Below, in pieces: positions 7,609 to 15,920 of a DNA stretch of 64,000 nucleotides (the first letter of the stretch is position 1; every line of letters begins with the position of its first letter). The DNA comes from Abyssibacter profundi (lineage in GTDB: Bacteria > Pseudomonadota > Gammaproteobacteria > Nevskiales > OUC007). Both the position numbers and the translations under genes were made by a program. Under the pieces are notes generated by a model. The model ran no database searches. It saw only the letters and a list, made by a program, of their open reading frames with translations, and had not been told where the DNA came from. The stretch is from NCBI RefSeq assembly GCF_003151135.1, contig NZ_QEQK01000006.1:334-64333 (forward strand), read 5' to 3'.

Positions 7609-10410
7609 CTATGCCGGCTTACTCCCATCCGACCGCTTGGTCAGGAACCGCGCCAGCGCCGGCAGCACCAAGATGGCGCCAAACATGTTGGCGGTGAACA
7701 TGAACACCAGCAGCAGGCCCATGTCGGCCTGGAACTGCAGGGCGGAGAAGAGCCAGGTGCCCACGCCCACGCCCAGGGCAACACCGGTGAAGAGCACGGC
7801 CTTGCCGGTCTTGTTCAGCGTTTCGAACATGGCTTCTTCCAGCGACAGGCCGCGTTCGATCCCGTCGACTAAAGTGGCGTAGACGTAGATGCCGTAGTCC
7901 ACGCCAATGCCGACGGCCAGTGCGACCACGGGCAGGGTGGCGACCTTGAGGCCGATGTCGGTCATCGCCATGACGGCGTAGGCCATGATCGAAACCAGCG
8001 ACAGCGGGGCGACGACGCAGATGACGCCGGCCAGGGTGCGGAAGCTAAGCCACAGGAACAGAATCACGACGACGTAGACCCAAAACACGACTTGCAGCTC
8101 CTGTTCTTCCACCACCTCGTTGGTGGCCGCCATCACGCCGACGTTGCCGGTGGCCAGCGCAAAGTTAACGGGGCAGGGCGAGTCGATGGCGCTGATCTGC
8201 TCGCGCTGTTCGCCCAGCTTGGTTTGCAGCGTCTCTGCCTCTGCCTTGAGTCGCTTGGCCTCTTCGCTGTTGGCATCGAGCGCAACGAGGCGGTCGTTGC
8301 GCAGCTTGAGGTCCAGCGCGGTCTGGCCGGCCTGGCGGATGAGCTGGGTTTTCTCCTCGCAGACGGCCAAGTCGGTGCCGGGGTGATCGTTGGCGAACCG
8401 TTCGGCGTTCTGCGTGTTAAACGCTTCAACGGCGTTGACGATGTGCTTGATCGTGCCGGCCTTGTGGTCTTCGGTGAAGACAAACATCGCCATGGCCGAA
8501 CAGTCACTGTTGAGCAGCCCGGTGGAGGAGGGGAACTGCGATAGCAGCAGCGCCATGGCATTGGGGTTACGCGGCAGGATGCGCGCGTTGATGTGCCCCT
8601 CGTTGAAGCCCGAATAGACCAGCTTCATGTAGGTGGGCAGGCCCAATGCGGTTTGCACGCCGTCGGTGTTTTGCATGGTCCACAGGAACCGATCCACCTG
8701 CTCCATCGTGTGGTAGAAGCGACAGGCCTCGGGGTCCGTTTCGGCGACGACCTTGAGGATGTCCACGCCCAGGTCGAAGTTTTCGACAATGGCGGCGGAG
8801 TCTTGGTTGTAGCGCGAGTCGGGCCGTAGTTCCGGCACACCCTTTTGCGCGTCGCCCACCTGCAGATCCGGGTACTTGTAGAGCGAAAATGCTAGCAGTA
8901 CGGCGCAGACCAATAGCGTAACGATGGCCGGGCCGCGGCGGGTGATCTTGGCCAGGAACCGGAACAGGCCGGCGAGCAGGGCTTCCTTCTTGGCCTGCTT
9001 GGCCTGGAACTTGTCCACGTCGCCAATCGACACGTAGGTCAGCCAGATCGGCATCATCACTTTGTTGGTGATGATGATGGAGGCCACACCGAAGGCGGCG
9101 TTGAGCGACATTTCGCGAATAATGTCGATGGGGATTAGGTAAATCGTCGCAAAGCCCGCGACGTCGGTGATCAGTGCCGTAGTGCCGGGAATCGCCAAGC
9201 GGCGGAAGGTTTCCAGCGAGGCGTCGTAGCTGGTCTTGCCGGCGGCGATTTCATCCACCCAGGCGTTGACGTACTGCACGCCGTGCGACACCGACACCGA
9301 CAACACCAAGAACGGCACCAGAATCGCGAAGGGGTCCAGACCGTAACCGGCGGTCGTCAGCAGTCCGAACTCCCAGATGACCGCCACGATGGAGCAGGCC
9401 AGCGGCAAAAACGCCAGCTTGAGCGATGAGGTGTAGCCCCACAGCAGCACGAAGGTCATCAGCAGGGTCAGCAGGAAGAAGCCGACCACTTCCAGCGTGG
9501 CGTCGGTGACATCGCCGATGATCTTGGCGAAGCCGATGATGTGGACGGAGACGGTTTCGGAGTAGTTCTCGTTCTCCATCTCCACGATGTCGAGATCGCG
9601 ATTGTTGACCTCAACAGTGATCGGCACGCCGTCTTCATTGGCGCTGACCACCGTGGTTTTGCCAAACCAACGGTCCATCTTGCCGGGCTCGCTGAACTTG
9701 GTGGCGACCACGGTGCCGGCATCTTCCTGGGCCACAGGCTGCTTTAGCCGGTACTCCCATTTGCGCGGGCTGTTGATGGAGCCACGAATGCGCTCCAGCT
9801 CGGCAGCCACAGCACGGTAGTCCAGCTTCTCACCAGATTGCGGGTCGAATTCCAGCAACTCGGTCTGGACCAGTGCGCCCGATTCGTCCTCGGTGACCAG
9901 CCGGCCGATGATGTCGGCCTTGCCCACATTGGTGCGGATCAGGTCGAAATTGGCTTGGGTGGGCTGGTAATCGGCCGGTACCACGTTGGCGCCAGACAGA
10001 CCGCCTTCGACCACCTCGATGTAGCGCACGTTGCGGGTGAACAGCGAGGTGACGCGCCGGCGGTCGTTGCCGGGCACGTAGAAGACCTCGTCGGTGACGA
10101 ACTTGAGCTTTTCCAGAAACTCGCCGTTGTAGATGTCGCTGCCGTCTTTTTGCAGCAGCGCCACGAGCACCGTATTGGCGCCGCCGAAGTCCGACTGGTA
10201 CTGCTTGAACACGTTCATGTACGGGTGTTCAAGCGGGATGGATTTCTCGAAGCCGGCATCCGGCTCCAGTTGCAGGGCCTGATAGCTCAGCAGGACCGTC
10301 AGAATCGTCAGCCAGGTAATCCCCACCCAGCGTTTGCCATAGACCAGCGGTTCCACCACTCGCAGAATGCGGTCGGTCCAGCCGCTGTTGGACGCAGAAG
10401 TCGTCGCCAT
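7609..10410 (-). CDS. RND-superfamily (MMPL-type) exporter
   Basis: A 933-residue inner-membrane protein with the RND layout: one N-terminal membrane helix (about residues 30-48), a large periplasmic loop, about five helices, a second helix near 490-510 with another periplasmic loop, and a final group of five. It resembles hydrophobe/MMPL-type RND proteins rather than AcrB. The second loop contains a long helical stretch rich in Leu, Lys and Glu, probably a coiled coil. The downstream end of a leftward cluster with a YCF48-like, a DUF1329 and two DUF1302 proteins. This gene set recurs in Pseudomonas- and Marinobacter-like genomes. The exported substrate is unknown; a lipid or other hydrophobic molecule is a reasonable guess. 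Confidence 0.88.
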   Translation of the reverse strand: MATTSASNSGWTDRILRVVEPLVYGKRWVGITWLTILTVLLSYQALQLEPDAGFEKSIPLEHPYMNVFKQYQSDFGGANTVLVALLQKDGSDIYNGEFLEKLKFVTDEVFYVPGNDRRRVTSLFTRNVRYIEVVEGGLSGANVVPADYQPTQANFDLIRTNVGKADIIGRLVTEDESGALVQTELLEFDPQSGEKLDYRAVAAELERIRGSINSPRKWEYRLKQPVAQEDAGTVVATKFSEPGKMDRWFGKTTVVSANEDGVPITVEVNNRDLDIVEMENENYSETVSVHIIGFAKIIGDVTDATLEVVGFFLLTLLMTFVLLWGYTSSLKLAFLPLACSIVAVIWEFGLLTTAGYGLDPFAILVPFLVLSVSVSHGVQYVNAWVDEIAAGKTSYDASLETFRRLAIPGTTALITDVAGFATIYLIPIDIIREMSLNAAFGVASIIITNKVMMPIWLTYVSIGDVDKFQAKQAKKEALLAGLFRFLAKITRRGPAIVTLLVCAVLLAFSLYKYPDLQVGDAQKGVPELRPDSRYNQDSAAIVENFDLGVDILKVVAETDPEACRFYHTMEQVDRFLWTMQNTDGVQTALGLPTYMKLVYSGFNEGHINARILPRNPNAMALLLSQFPSSTGLLNSDCSAMAMFVFTEDHKAGTIKHIVNAVEAFNTQNAERFANDHPGTDLAVCEEKTQLIRQAGQTALDLKLRNDRLVALDANSEEAKRLKAEAETLQTKLGEQREQISAIDSPCPVNFALATGNVGVMAATNEVVEEQELQVVFWVYVVVILFLWLSFRTLAGVICVVAPLSLVSIMAYAVMAMTDIGLKVATLPVVALAVGIGVDYGIYVYATLVDGIERGLSLEEAMFETLNKTGKAVLFTGVALGVGVGTWLFSALQFQADMGLLLVFMFTANMFGAILVLPALARFLTKRSDGSKPA

Positions 10411-10463
10411 GTTTGTGTTCTCCCAGCTCCGGCCGCGTCAGTGCGCGGCCAATATCGCGGCGT

Positions 10464-11471
10464 TTAGCGTCCGCTGTCGATGTGGTTCAGGCCTGTTTCG
10501 CCGCCCAGGGCGCGCAGGTTGGCCAGCAAGTGAATATCGCCCAGAGCGGCCGAGCCGCCGCCATCCACGCGCGTCAGCTGCGACTGGCCATTGCGGTATT
10601 CCACGATGGTGCCGTTGACCCCGACCATCAGCGCGCCGGTGTCGGTGGCGATGCCGTTGAACAGCGAGTCGGTGCCGCCAAAGCTCAGCTGGGTGACCTG
10701 GCCATCAGGAATCTCGCCCAGCGGATACTCGCCGTACTCGTCACCTTCCAGCGTCGGCAGGTTGGCGACATTCGGCAGCAGATACACATTGCCGCGCAGG
10801 CCGAAGATGATGGCCCCCGTGTCGCCATTGGGCACGGCACCAAAGTAGGAGCCGAAGTAGGGGCTGGCCACGCGTTCCCAGGTCTGGCCCTGGTCGGTGG
10901 AGCGGGCGAGCATGCTGCGTTCACCGGCGATGAGCAGCGTGCCATCCGCCAGTTCGGTGATGGAGTAGTGATGTAGCTCGCCTTGCCCGACCGGGGAGTC
11001 GACCGGCGTCCAGCTGGCGCCGCCGTCATCGGTGCGCCAGAACAGGTCGTAGGCACCTACGGCCAAGCCGTTGTCGGCATCGAAAAAGTGCAGGTCGTAA
11101 ATTGCCTGCTCCAGCTCGGGCTGGTAGTTCAGCAGCGACCAGCTTTGACCGCCGTCCGTCGTTTTCAGCACGGTGGCGTCTTGGCCGCCGATCCATCCTG
11201 TGCGCTCGTCGGCAAAATGCACGCGCGTGAGCATCACCGAGACCGGGGATTCCACCTGGGTCCATTGTTTGCCGTCGGTGGAGCGCAGAATGTGCCCACG
11301 CTCGCCCACGGCGATCAGCGTGTTGCCGGCCTGGCCGATGTCGGTAACGATGGATTGATCCGCCAGTTCCGACAACATGGCCGGATGCGGCTGGATGGGG
11401 TCGTCCTGCGGTGCGGCCCATGCCAGGGTGCAGCAGGCCAGGGGCAATGCGGCAAGCCAGTTGCAGCGCAT
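10464..11471 (-). CDS. YCF48/BNR-repeat beta-propeller protein, exported
   Basis: Predicted seven-bladed propeller of the YCF48 (photosystem II assembly factor-like) family. The start is set at the internal ATG at 11471, which has GGGAG upstream and opens a signal peptide (MRCNWLAALPLACCTLAWA, cleavage near 19-20). Repeats of the type STDGKQWTQV, TTDGGQSWSLL, TDDGGASWTPV and STDQGQTWERV mark the blades. 335 residues. It lies 53 bases upstream of the RND exporter. YCF48-like proteins often accompany RND/DUF1302 clusters and may act as a periplasmic assembly or adaptor factor; that role is inferred. Confidence 0.8.
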   Translation of the reverse strand: MRCNWLAALPLACCTLAWAAPQDDPIQPHPAMLSELADQSIVTDIGQAGNTLIAVGERGHILRSTDGKQWTQVESPVSVMLTRVHFADERTGWIGGQDATVLKTTDGGQSWSLLNYQPELEQAIYDLHFFDADNGLAVGAYDLFWRTDDGGASWTPVDSPVGQGELHHYSITELADGTLLIAGERSMLARSTDQGQTWERVASPYFGSYFGAVPNGDTGAIIFGLRGNVYLLPNVANLPTLEGDEYGEYPLGEIPDGQVTQLSFGGTDSLFNGIATDTGALMVGVNGTIVEYRNGQSQLTRVDGGGSAALGDIHLLANLRALGGETGLNHIDSGR

Positions 11472-11528
11472 GTGGTTTCTCCCGGTGAGTCGGTCTTGTT
11501 CTTGTGATCGAGCGGGCGGGCCCGCAGT

Positions 11529-11565
11529 AAAAAGCCCGGCGAATGCATGCACATCCGCCGGGCTT
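11529..11565 (-). terminator. Intrinsic terminator after the DUF1329 gene
   Basis: Read leftward: AAGCCCGGCG, a partly paired loop, CGCCGGGCTT, then a T run. It starts 9 bases past the DUF1329 stop codon, suggesting at least partial termination before the YCF48-like and RND genes. Confidence 0.8.
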
Positions 11566-11573
11566 GTCAGGCG

Positions 11574-12917
11574 CTAGCGCGTGGCGCGGCGCTTGAGTTC
11601 ACGCGGGTCAAAGAAGCGCGTGTCGTAGTCCACAAAGGGGTTGTTGGGCTCGTCCTCGGATCGCAGCGCGGTGGCGAAGTAGGACCGGGCCTGCAGGTCG
11701 TAAATCACTTCCGGCACCGTGGTTGAGGCGGGCAGGTTGCGCTCGACGATCAGATGGCCTTCCTGCACCTTCCACAGGTTGCCACGGGTGTCGTAGCAGT
11801 CCACGGCGACCACGTTCCAGCTGTCTTCATCCACGTAGAAGCGGCGCTTGCCGAACTTATGCGTCGTGCCTTCCTTGAGGTCCGATTCCACCACCCAGAC
11901 GCGGCGCAGCTCGTAACGCGGCAGATCCTGGTTGATGTGGCTCTTGCCGATCACGTCGTCGTACTTCACGCCGGCTTCGTTCATGCGGAACGAGTTGACC
12001 GGGATGTACATTTCCTTCTTGCCCACCAGCTTCCAGGTGAAGCGATCCAGGGCGCCGTTGTACATGTCGACCTGATCGTAGAACTGGTTGCCGTCGGTGC
12101 CTTCGTACGGATTGTCATACGCGACCGAGGGCGCACGACGCACGCGGCGCAGGGCCGGCGGGTACAGCCAGGCGCTGCGGTAGTCCACATGCTCCCAGGC
12201 CATCAGGAACAGGCCGGCATTACGCGGCGGGGAGAGGATCTCGGCCACGTAGTAAATGGTCACGTCGTCCTTGTCGTCGATGACCGTGTGGTCTCCCGAC
12301 AGGTTCGCGTAGGGGAACAGCACATCCTCACGCAGCGTGGACTGGGTGTAGGAGCCGTCCGGCAGCACGATGAACTGGTTGTTGAAGCGCTGGATGGCCT
12401 TGCCGCGGTACTTCAGGCGATGGTTCCAGATGACTTCCGCGCCATTCTTCGGGATCGGGAAGGGGAAGCCCACTTCGGCGCCCAGCAGCAGGTCGGTGCC
12501 TTCCAGACTGGCGTTGGTCGCGTTCTTCTTGGTGTACTCGTAGTACTCCTCCGGGAAGCCCGAGGAGCGCCGCGTTTTGTACACGTTCATCTTGTAGGTG
12601 TCGCCGTAGGCGTTGAACAGCGCCAGGTGGCCGACGGTCAGCTTGTCCTTGTACTGATCAACATTGTCCTTGGTGATCGTGAACAAGACCTTGTCGTCCG
12701 GGAACGGGTCTTCCCAGTGCGTGGGCTCGTCGATGTCCAGCGCTGGCAGACCCCCCGTCCATTCGGGGATGGTGCCGTCGGCATTGCCCGCGCGCTCTGC
12801 GCCAATGGGGGTGAGTTCTTTGCCAAGCTTGGCCGCTTCTTCGGGCGACACCTTGGCCAGCAGTGGCTGGGCGGCCAGGCTTAAAGCCCCAGCGAGAATC
12901 ATGGGCGTGTAACGCAT
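11574..12917 (-). CDS. DUF1329-family outer-membrane-associated protein
   Basis: A 447-residue exported protein. The start at 12917 is chosen because GGAGGAG precedes it and it opens a clear signal peptide (MRYTPMILAGALSLAAQPLLA, cleavage after about residue 21); the longer frame has no such support. The mature protein begins with KVSPEEAAKLGKELTPIGAE and has TIPEWTGG, hallmarks of DUF1329, which is thought to relate to LolA/LolB-like lipid carriers. It sits directly after a DUF1302 gene, the usual pairing. Handling of a hydrophobic ligand between exporter and outer membrane is an inference from fold and context. Confidence 0.85.
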   Translation of the reverse strand: MRYTPMILAGALSLAAQPLLAKVSPEEAAKLGKELTPIGAERAGNADGTIPEWTGGLPALDIDEPTHWEDPFPDDKVLFTITKDNVDQYKDKLTVGHLALFNAYGDTYKMNVYKTRRSSGFPEEYYEYTKKNATNASLEGTDLLLGAEVGFPFPIPKNGAEVIWNHRLKYRGKAIQRFNNQFIVLPDGSYTQSTLREDVLFPYANLSGDHTVIDDKDDVTIYYVAEILSPPRNAGLFLMAWEHVDYRSAWLYPPALRRVRRAPSVAYDNPYEGTDGNQFYDQVDMYNGALDRFTWKLVGKKEMYIPVNSFRMNEAGVKYDDVIGKSHINQDLPRYELRRVWVVESDLKEGTTHKFGKRRFYVDEDSWNVVAVDCYDTRGNLWKVQEGHLIVERNLPASTTVPEVIYDLQARSYFATALRSEDEPNNPFVDYDTRFFDPRELKRRATR

Positions 12918-13026
12918 GTAAGCACTCCTCCAGTGAAGTCGTCGTTGGCCGCCTGCGGGCGAGCCGTTCGTCTCTATTCTTTTGTTCGTGCCGCCGCATC
13001 GCGCGAATGCGGGCGACGCGATGCGA

Positions 13027-15495
13027 TCAGAAGCGGTACCGCGCGCCCAACTGGGCAAAGTCGCGATCCCGCAGCACGTTGTTTTCCTTGGCCCCTGTAT
13101 ACCACTGATAGCCGGCCGTGAACGACAGCGCGTTCTTCACGCGCATCTCGACATTGACCGAATACTGTTGGCGGCCCTGCACGAAGCGCTCGCCGGGGCC
13201 GGGGGAAATGCCATATACATCATGCTTGGCCAGGAACACGGGTTCAAAGCTGATGCCGGGGAAGACGCTTTCGTAGCGCACGATGGCGATGATGTCGTAG
13301 CCAAAGGAATTGGCCGAAACCCACTGGTCCGGATCGGCCTGCATGGGGTTGAATCGCGCACCCGACGGGCCGACCCAGCCGCTATTGGCCAAGCCGTTCA
13401 GGTTGCCATCGGCGCCGGAGCCGTCCGCACCCGCCGAGGCGTGGGTATATTGGCCGGGCCCTTCGATTTGCAGCTCCGCGAGGTCGGGCAGGTCGAGAAT
13501 ATGCGTGCCGCCCAACTCGAACAGCCAGATGATCTGGTCGGCGCCAATCCAGTTGTCCGGGCCCATGATGTAGGTCGCGCCGAGAATCCAGTTAATGGTC
13601 TGGAACTCCTCGTAGCCGCGGATGTAGTCACCGGGCTGCAGGCCGTTCGGGTCACCCGAGTAGCCGCTCACACCCCGGTAGTCCAGCAGGTAGGTTGGTC
13701 CGACAAAATCCTGGCCGGTGATGGTGGTGACGGTCGAGCCAACGCCGGGCAGGGAAATATCGAGGAAATCTTCCGGACCGCCGGGTGTGCAGACGGTGGG
13801 ATCGGCCGCACAGCCCGAAGGGAAGGGGTTGGCCAGTGCCGAGAAGCCCACATCGATGATGGAGACTTGTAACGGGTCATTGGGGCGATACACGAACTCA
13901 CCCTGTAGCGAGACCTCGCCCACCGCCGTGTTGAAGGACATCCCGAACAGCTTGATGTCTTCGGGGTATTCCAGTTGGAACTTCACGGTGTCCAGCGGGT
14001 AGGCCGTGCCGCCGACGCCGGGGTCAGAGTAGGCCGTGCCGCCGGCACTGCGGCCCGTGTCCTGCTCGGCGGGGCCGCCGTTGGGGTCATTGGCCGGGTC
14101 GCCGCCGTAGGTAATCGCCCAAAGGACCGCATCCAACGACGCCTGGGGACAGGCGGTGAACAGGGCCAGCGTGTCCTGGACCTGATTGCCGCTGGGTACC
14201 ACGTTCTCCAGGCAGCCGACATTGCCCGCATACGAGGACAGGAAGGGTAGACGGCTGTGGTAGTTGGCGAAGTAGAAGTTCAGCTCCGTGCCGGTGAGCA
14301 GGTCGGGCAGGTACATCGACAACGCCAGGCCGTACTGACCGTCGTCGCGGGCCTCTTTTTGCGGCAGCAGCTCTGCGGTCAGGCTGGTCTCGGCCAGGGC
14401 GGACAACAGGCCCTGGTTGGCGATGGCCAGGGCGTGCGGGTCTTCGGGCGTCTTGCCGAATCCGATGGATACGTGGTCCGCCGAGTTGTTCGTATCCACG
14501 TCAATAAAGGACAGGAACGCGCCCGGTGGCGGAATGACGACGGGCTCCCACTCGTAGCCGTACCAGCCGGAGATGCCGATGTCATACGTCAGATCGGTCT
14601 TGAAGGACACGGCGCCCAGTGGCTTGAACACTTCCTCGATGTTCAGGAAGGCCGGGCGGTTCAGCGCGTTGGCGTCCAGCGCACCGAAGGTGTTGAGCGA
14701 ACCCACCGCGAGGTAGGTCGACTCGCCCCAGTTGATCAGCTGGCGCCCCACGGTGACGTTGAGGTCACGGTCGCCAAAGAATGGAAGGCGTGTGGCCAGT
14801 CGGAAATCCAGCAGTTCCAGGTCCATGCCCACGATTTCCTGCTGGCGATCGTTGCGTTCCACGAACACGGGTTCACCGCGGCTTAGGCGCGTGTTGCCGG
14901 TGCCGCCAGGCCCGAAGGGCGGGGCCGCATGTGGATTGTTGGCGATGGTGTTTTCGGTGATGACGTTCGGGTGAAACTCCGCCCGGTCGTAGTTCGCGAA
15001 GTCGTAGTGGCCGTAGTAGCGGGTGAAGAATTCCCAGTCCAGCCCCAGCGCTTCGAAATCCAGCGAAATGTCCTGGGCGATCTTCACCAGCCCCTGGGTC
15101 ATGTCGTACTTGTCGAAATTCAGGTTGCCGTCGTCGGCATTGACCGAAAACACGCCCGGCGCGTCGACCGCGCGCTGGTTACGGGCCGGGCCCTCGCCGA
15201 CCACGCCAACGCCGGGTTCGGGGTTGCCGTTTGCGTCAAAGCCATTGCTATGGCCCTGGCAGGAGGACAAGGCGCACAGGTCGGGATTGAGATTGGACTT
15301 GCCGACCAGTCGGCTGTCGCGGTCCTGCATGCGCCACTGGGCGCCTATCTCCATGGTCGTGTTGACCGTGCCGCTGATTTCGCCGAAATCGATTTTCAGC
15401 GCCTGGCTGGGTGCCGCCAGTAAGAGGCATCCCAATCCTGCGAAACCTGCCGTCGCGTTCCATCCCCGGCCCTGGGGCCCATGCAGCTTGAGCAT
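13027..15495 (-). CDS. DUF1302-family outer-membrane protein, paralogue 1
   Basis: A long exported protein (822 residues from the ATG at 15495, which has GGAG nine bases upstream and opens a signal peptide ending near PSQA). The mature part begins LKIDFGEISGTVNTTMEIGAQWR, is rich in alternating polar/aromatic strands, and ends in ARYRF with a C-terminal Phe, as expected for a beta-barrel inserted by the BAM complex. DUF1302 proteins have no proven role. It is followed by the DUF1329 gene and preceded by a close paralogue; the last 40 residues of the two proteins are nearly identical. Confidence 0.86.
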   Translation of the reverse strand: MLKLHGPQGRGWNATAGFAGLGCLLLAAPSQALKIDFGEISGTVNTTMEIGAQWRMQDRDSRLVGKSNLNPDLCALSSCQGHSNGFDANGNPEPGVGVVGEGPARNQRAVDAPGVFSVNADDGNLNFDKYDMTQGLVKIAQDISLDFEALGLDWEFFTRYYGHYDFANYDRAEFHPNVITENTIANNPHAAPPFGPGGTGNTRLSRGEPVFVERNDRQQEIVGMDLELLDFRLATRLPFFGDRDLNVTVGRQLINWGESTYLAVGSLNTFGALDANALNRPAFLNIEEVFKPLGAVSFKTDLTYDIGISGWYGYEWEPVVIPPPGAFLSFIDVDTNNSADHVSIGFGKTPEDPHALAIANQGLLSALAETSLTAELLPQKEARDDGQYGLALSMYLPDLLTGTELNFYFANYHSRLPFLSSYAGNVGCLENVVPSGNQVQDTLALFTACPQASLDAVLWAITYGGDPANDPNGGPAEQDTGRSAGGTAYSDPGVGGTAYPLDTVKFQLEYPEDIKLFGMSFNTAVGEVSLQGEFVYRPNDPLQVSIIDVGFSALANPFPSGCAADPTVCTPGGPEDFLDISLPGVGSTVTTITGQDFVGPTYLLDYRGVSGYSGDPNGLQPGDYIRGYEEFQTINWILGATYIMGPDNWIGADQIIWLFELGGTHILDLPDLAELQIEGPGQYTHASAGADGSGADGNLNGLANSGWVGPSGARFNPMQADPDQWVSANSFGYDIIAIVRYESVFPGISFEPVFLAKHDVYGISPGPGERFVQGRQQYSVNVEMRVKNALSFTAGYQWYTGAKENNVLRDRDFAQLGARYRF

Positions 15496-15920
15496 CCTTG
15501 AAGTCTCCGTCGCGCTGACCATCCTGTCGCACGCGTCTCGTGGCCGGGTAGGGGCCCGGCTCTGGCGTCTTGATTGTTCGGCGGGGCCTTATGTCGACCG
15601 TCACCACTGGGGTTCTCCCGGCGTGTCAATGGCGATGACCGCACAGGTAGTCAGTGAAACCTAATCGATCGTTCAGATTCGCTCAAGCATCTGGGGTGGA
15701 TCAAAGGTGACGCCTAGTCATTTGAGTGGGGCGGATTGGCGGAGGCTGTGGGCCAAAGTGGCTGAATGTACGGTGGTTCAGGCAGGCGCGAGGCGCGGCC
15801 ATCAAGATGACGCCGCTGGTCGCCCGCGCCGGCCGTGGTCGTGGTGTCGCATGCAAAAACGGGCAGACGGTCTGGCCTCAGACCGCCTGCCCGCTCGCAG
15901 ACACGGTATGGAAGGGGTGC
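15496..15920. other. Gene-free stretch between the two DUF1302 genes
   Basis: About 425 bases with no convincing gene. The left part must hold the promoter of the downstream DUF1302 gene; I could not pick out a clear sigma-70 promoter. The right end holds the terminator of the upstream DUF1302 gene. The small frames here overlap on both strands and have no ribosome binding site. Confidence 0.6.
15855..15892 (-). terminator. Strong intrinsic terminator after DUF1302 paralogue 2
   Basis: Arms 15861-15874 and 15879-15892 form a 14-base-pair stem (GGGCAGGCGGTCTG read leftward, one wobble pair) with a four-base loop, followed by TTTTT. It lies 28 bases after the stop codon at 15921 and makes the second DUF1302 gene its own transcription unit. 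Confidence 0.9.

Noticed and set aside
8092-8544. Long open frames opposite the RND, YCF48, DUF1329 and DUF1302 genes
   Set aside because: These are antisense frames opened by high-GC codon bias; the leftward genes have domains, signal peptides and ribosome sites.
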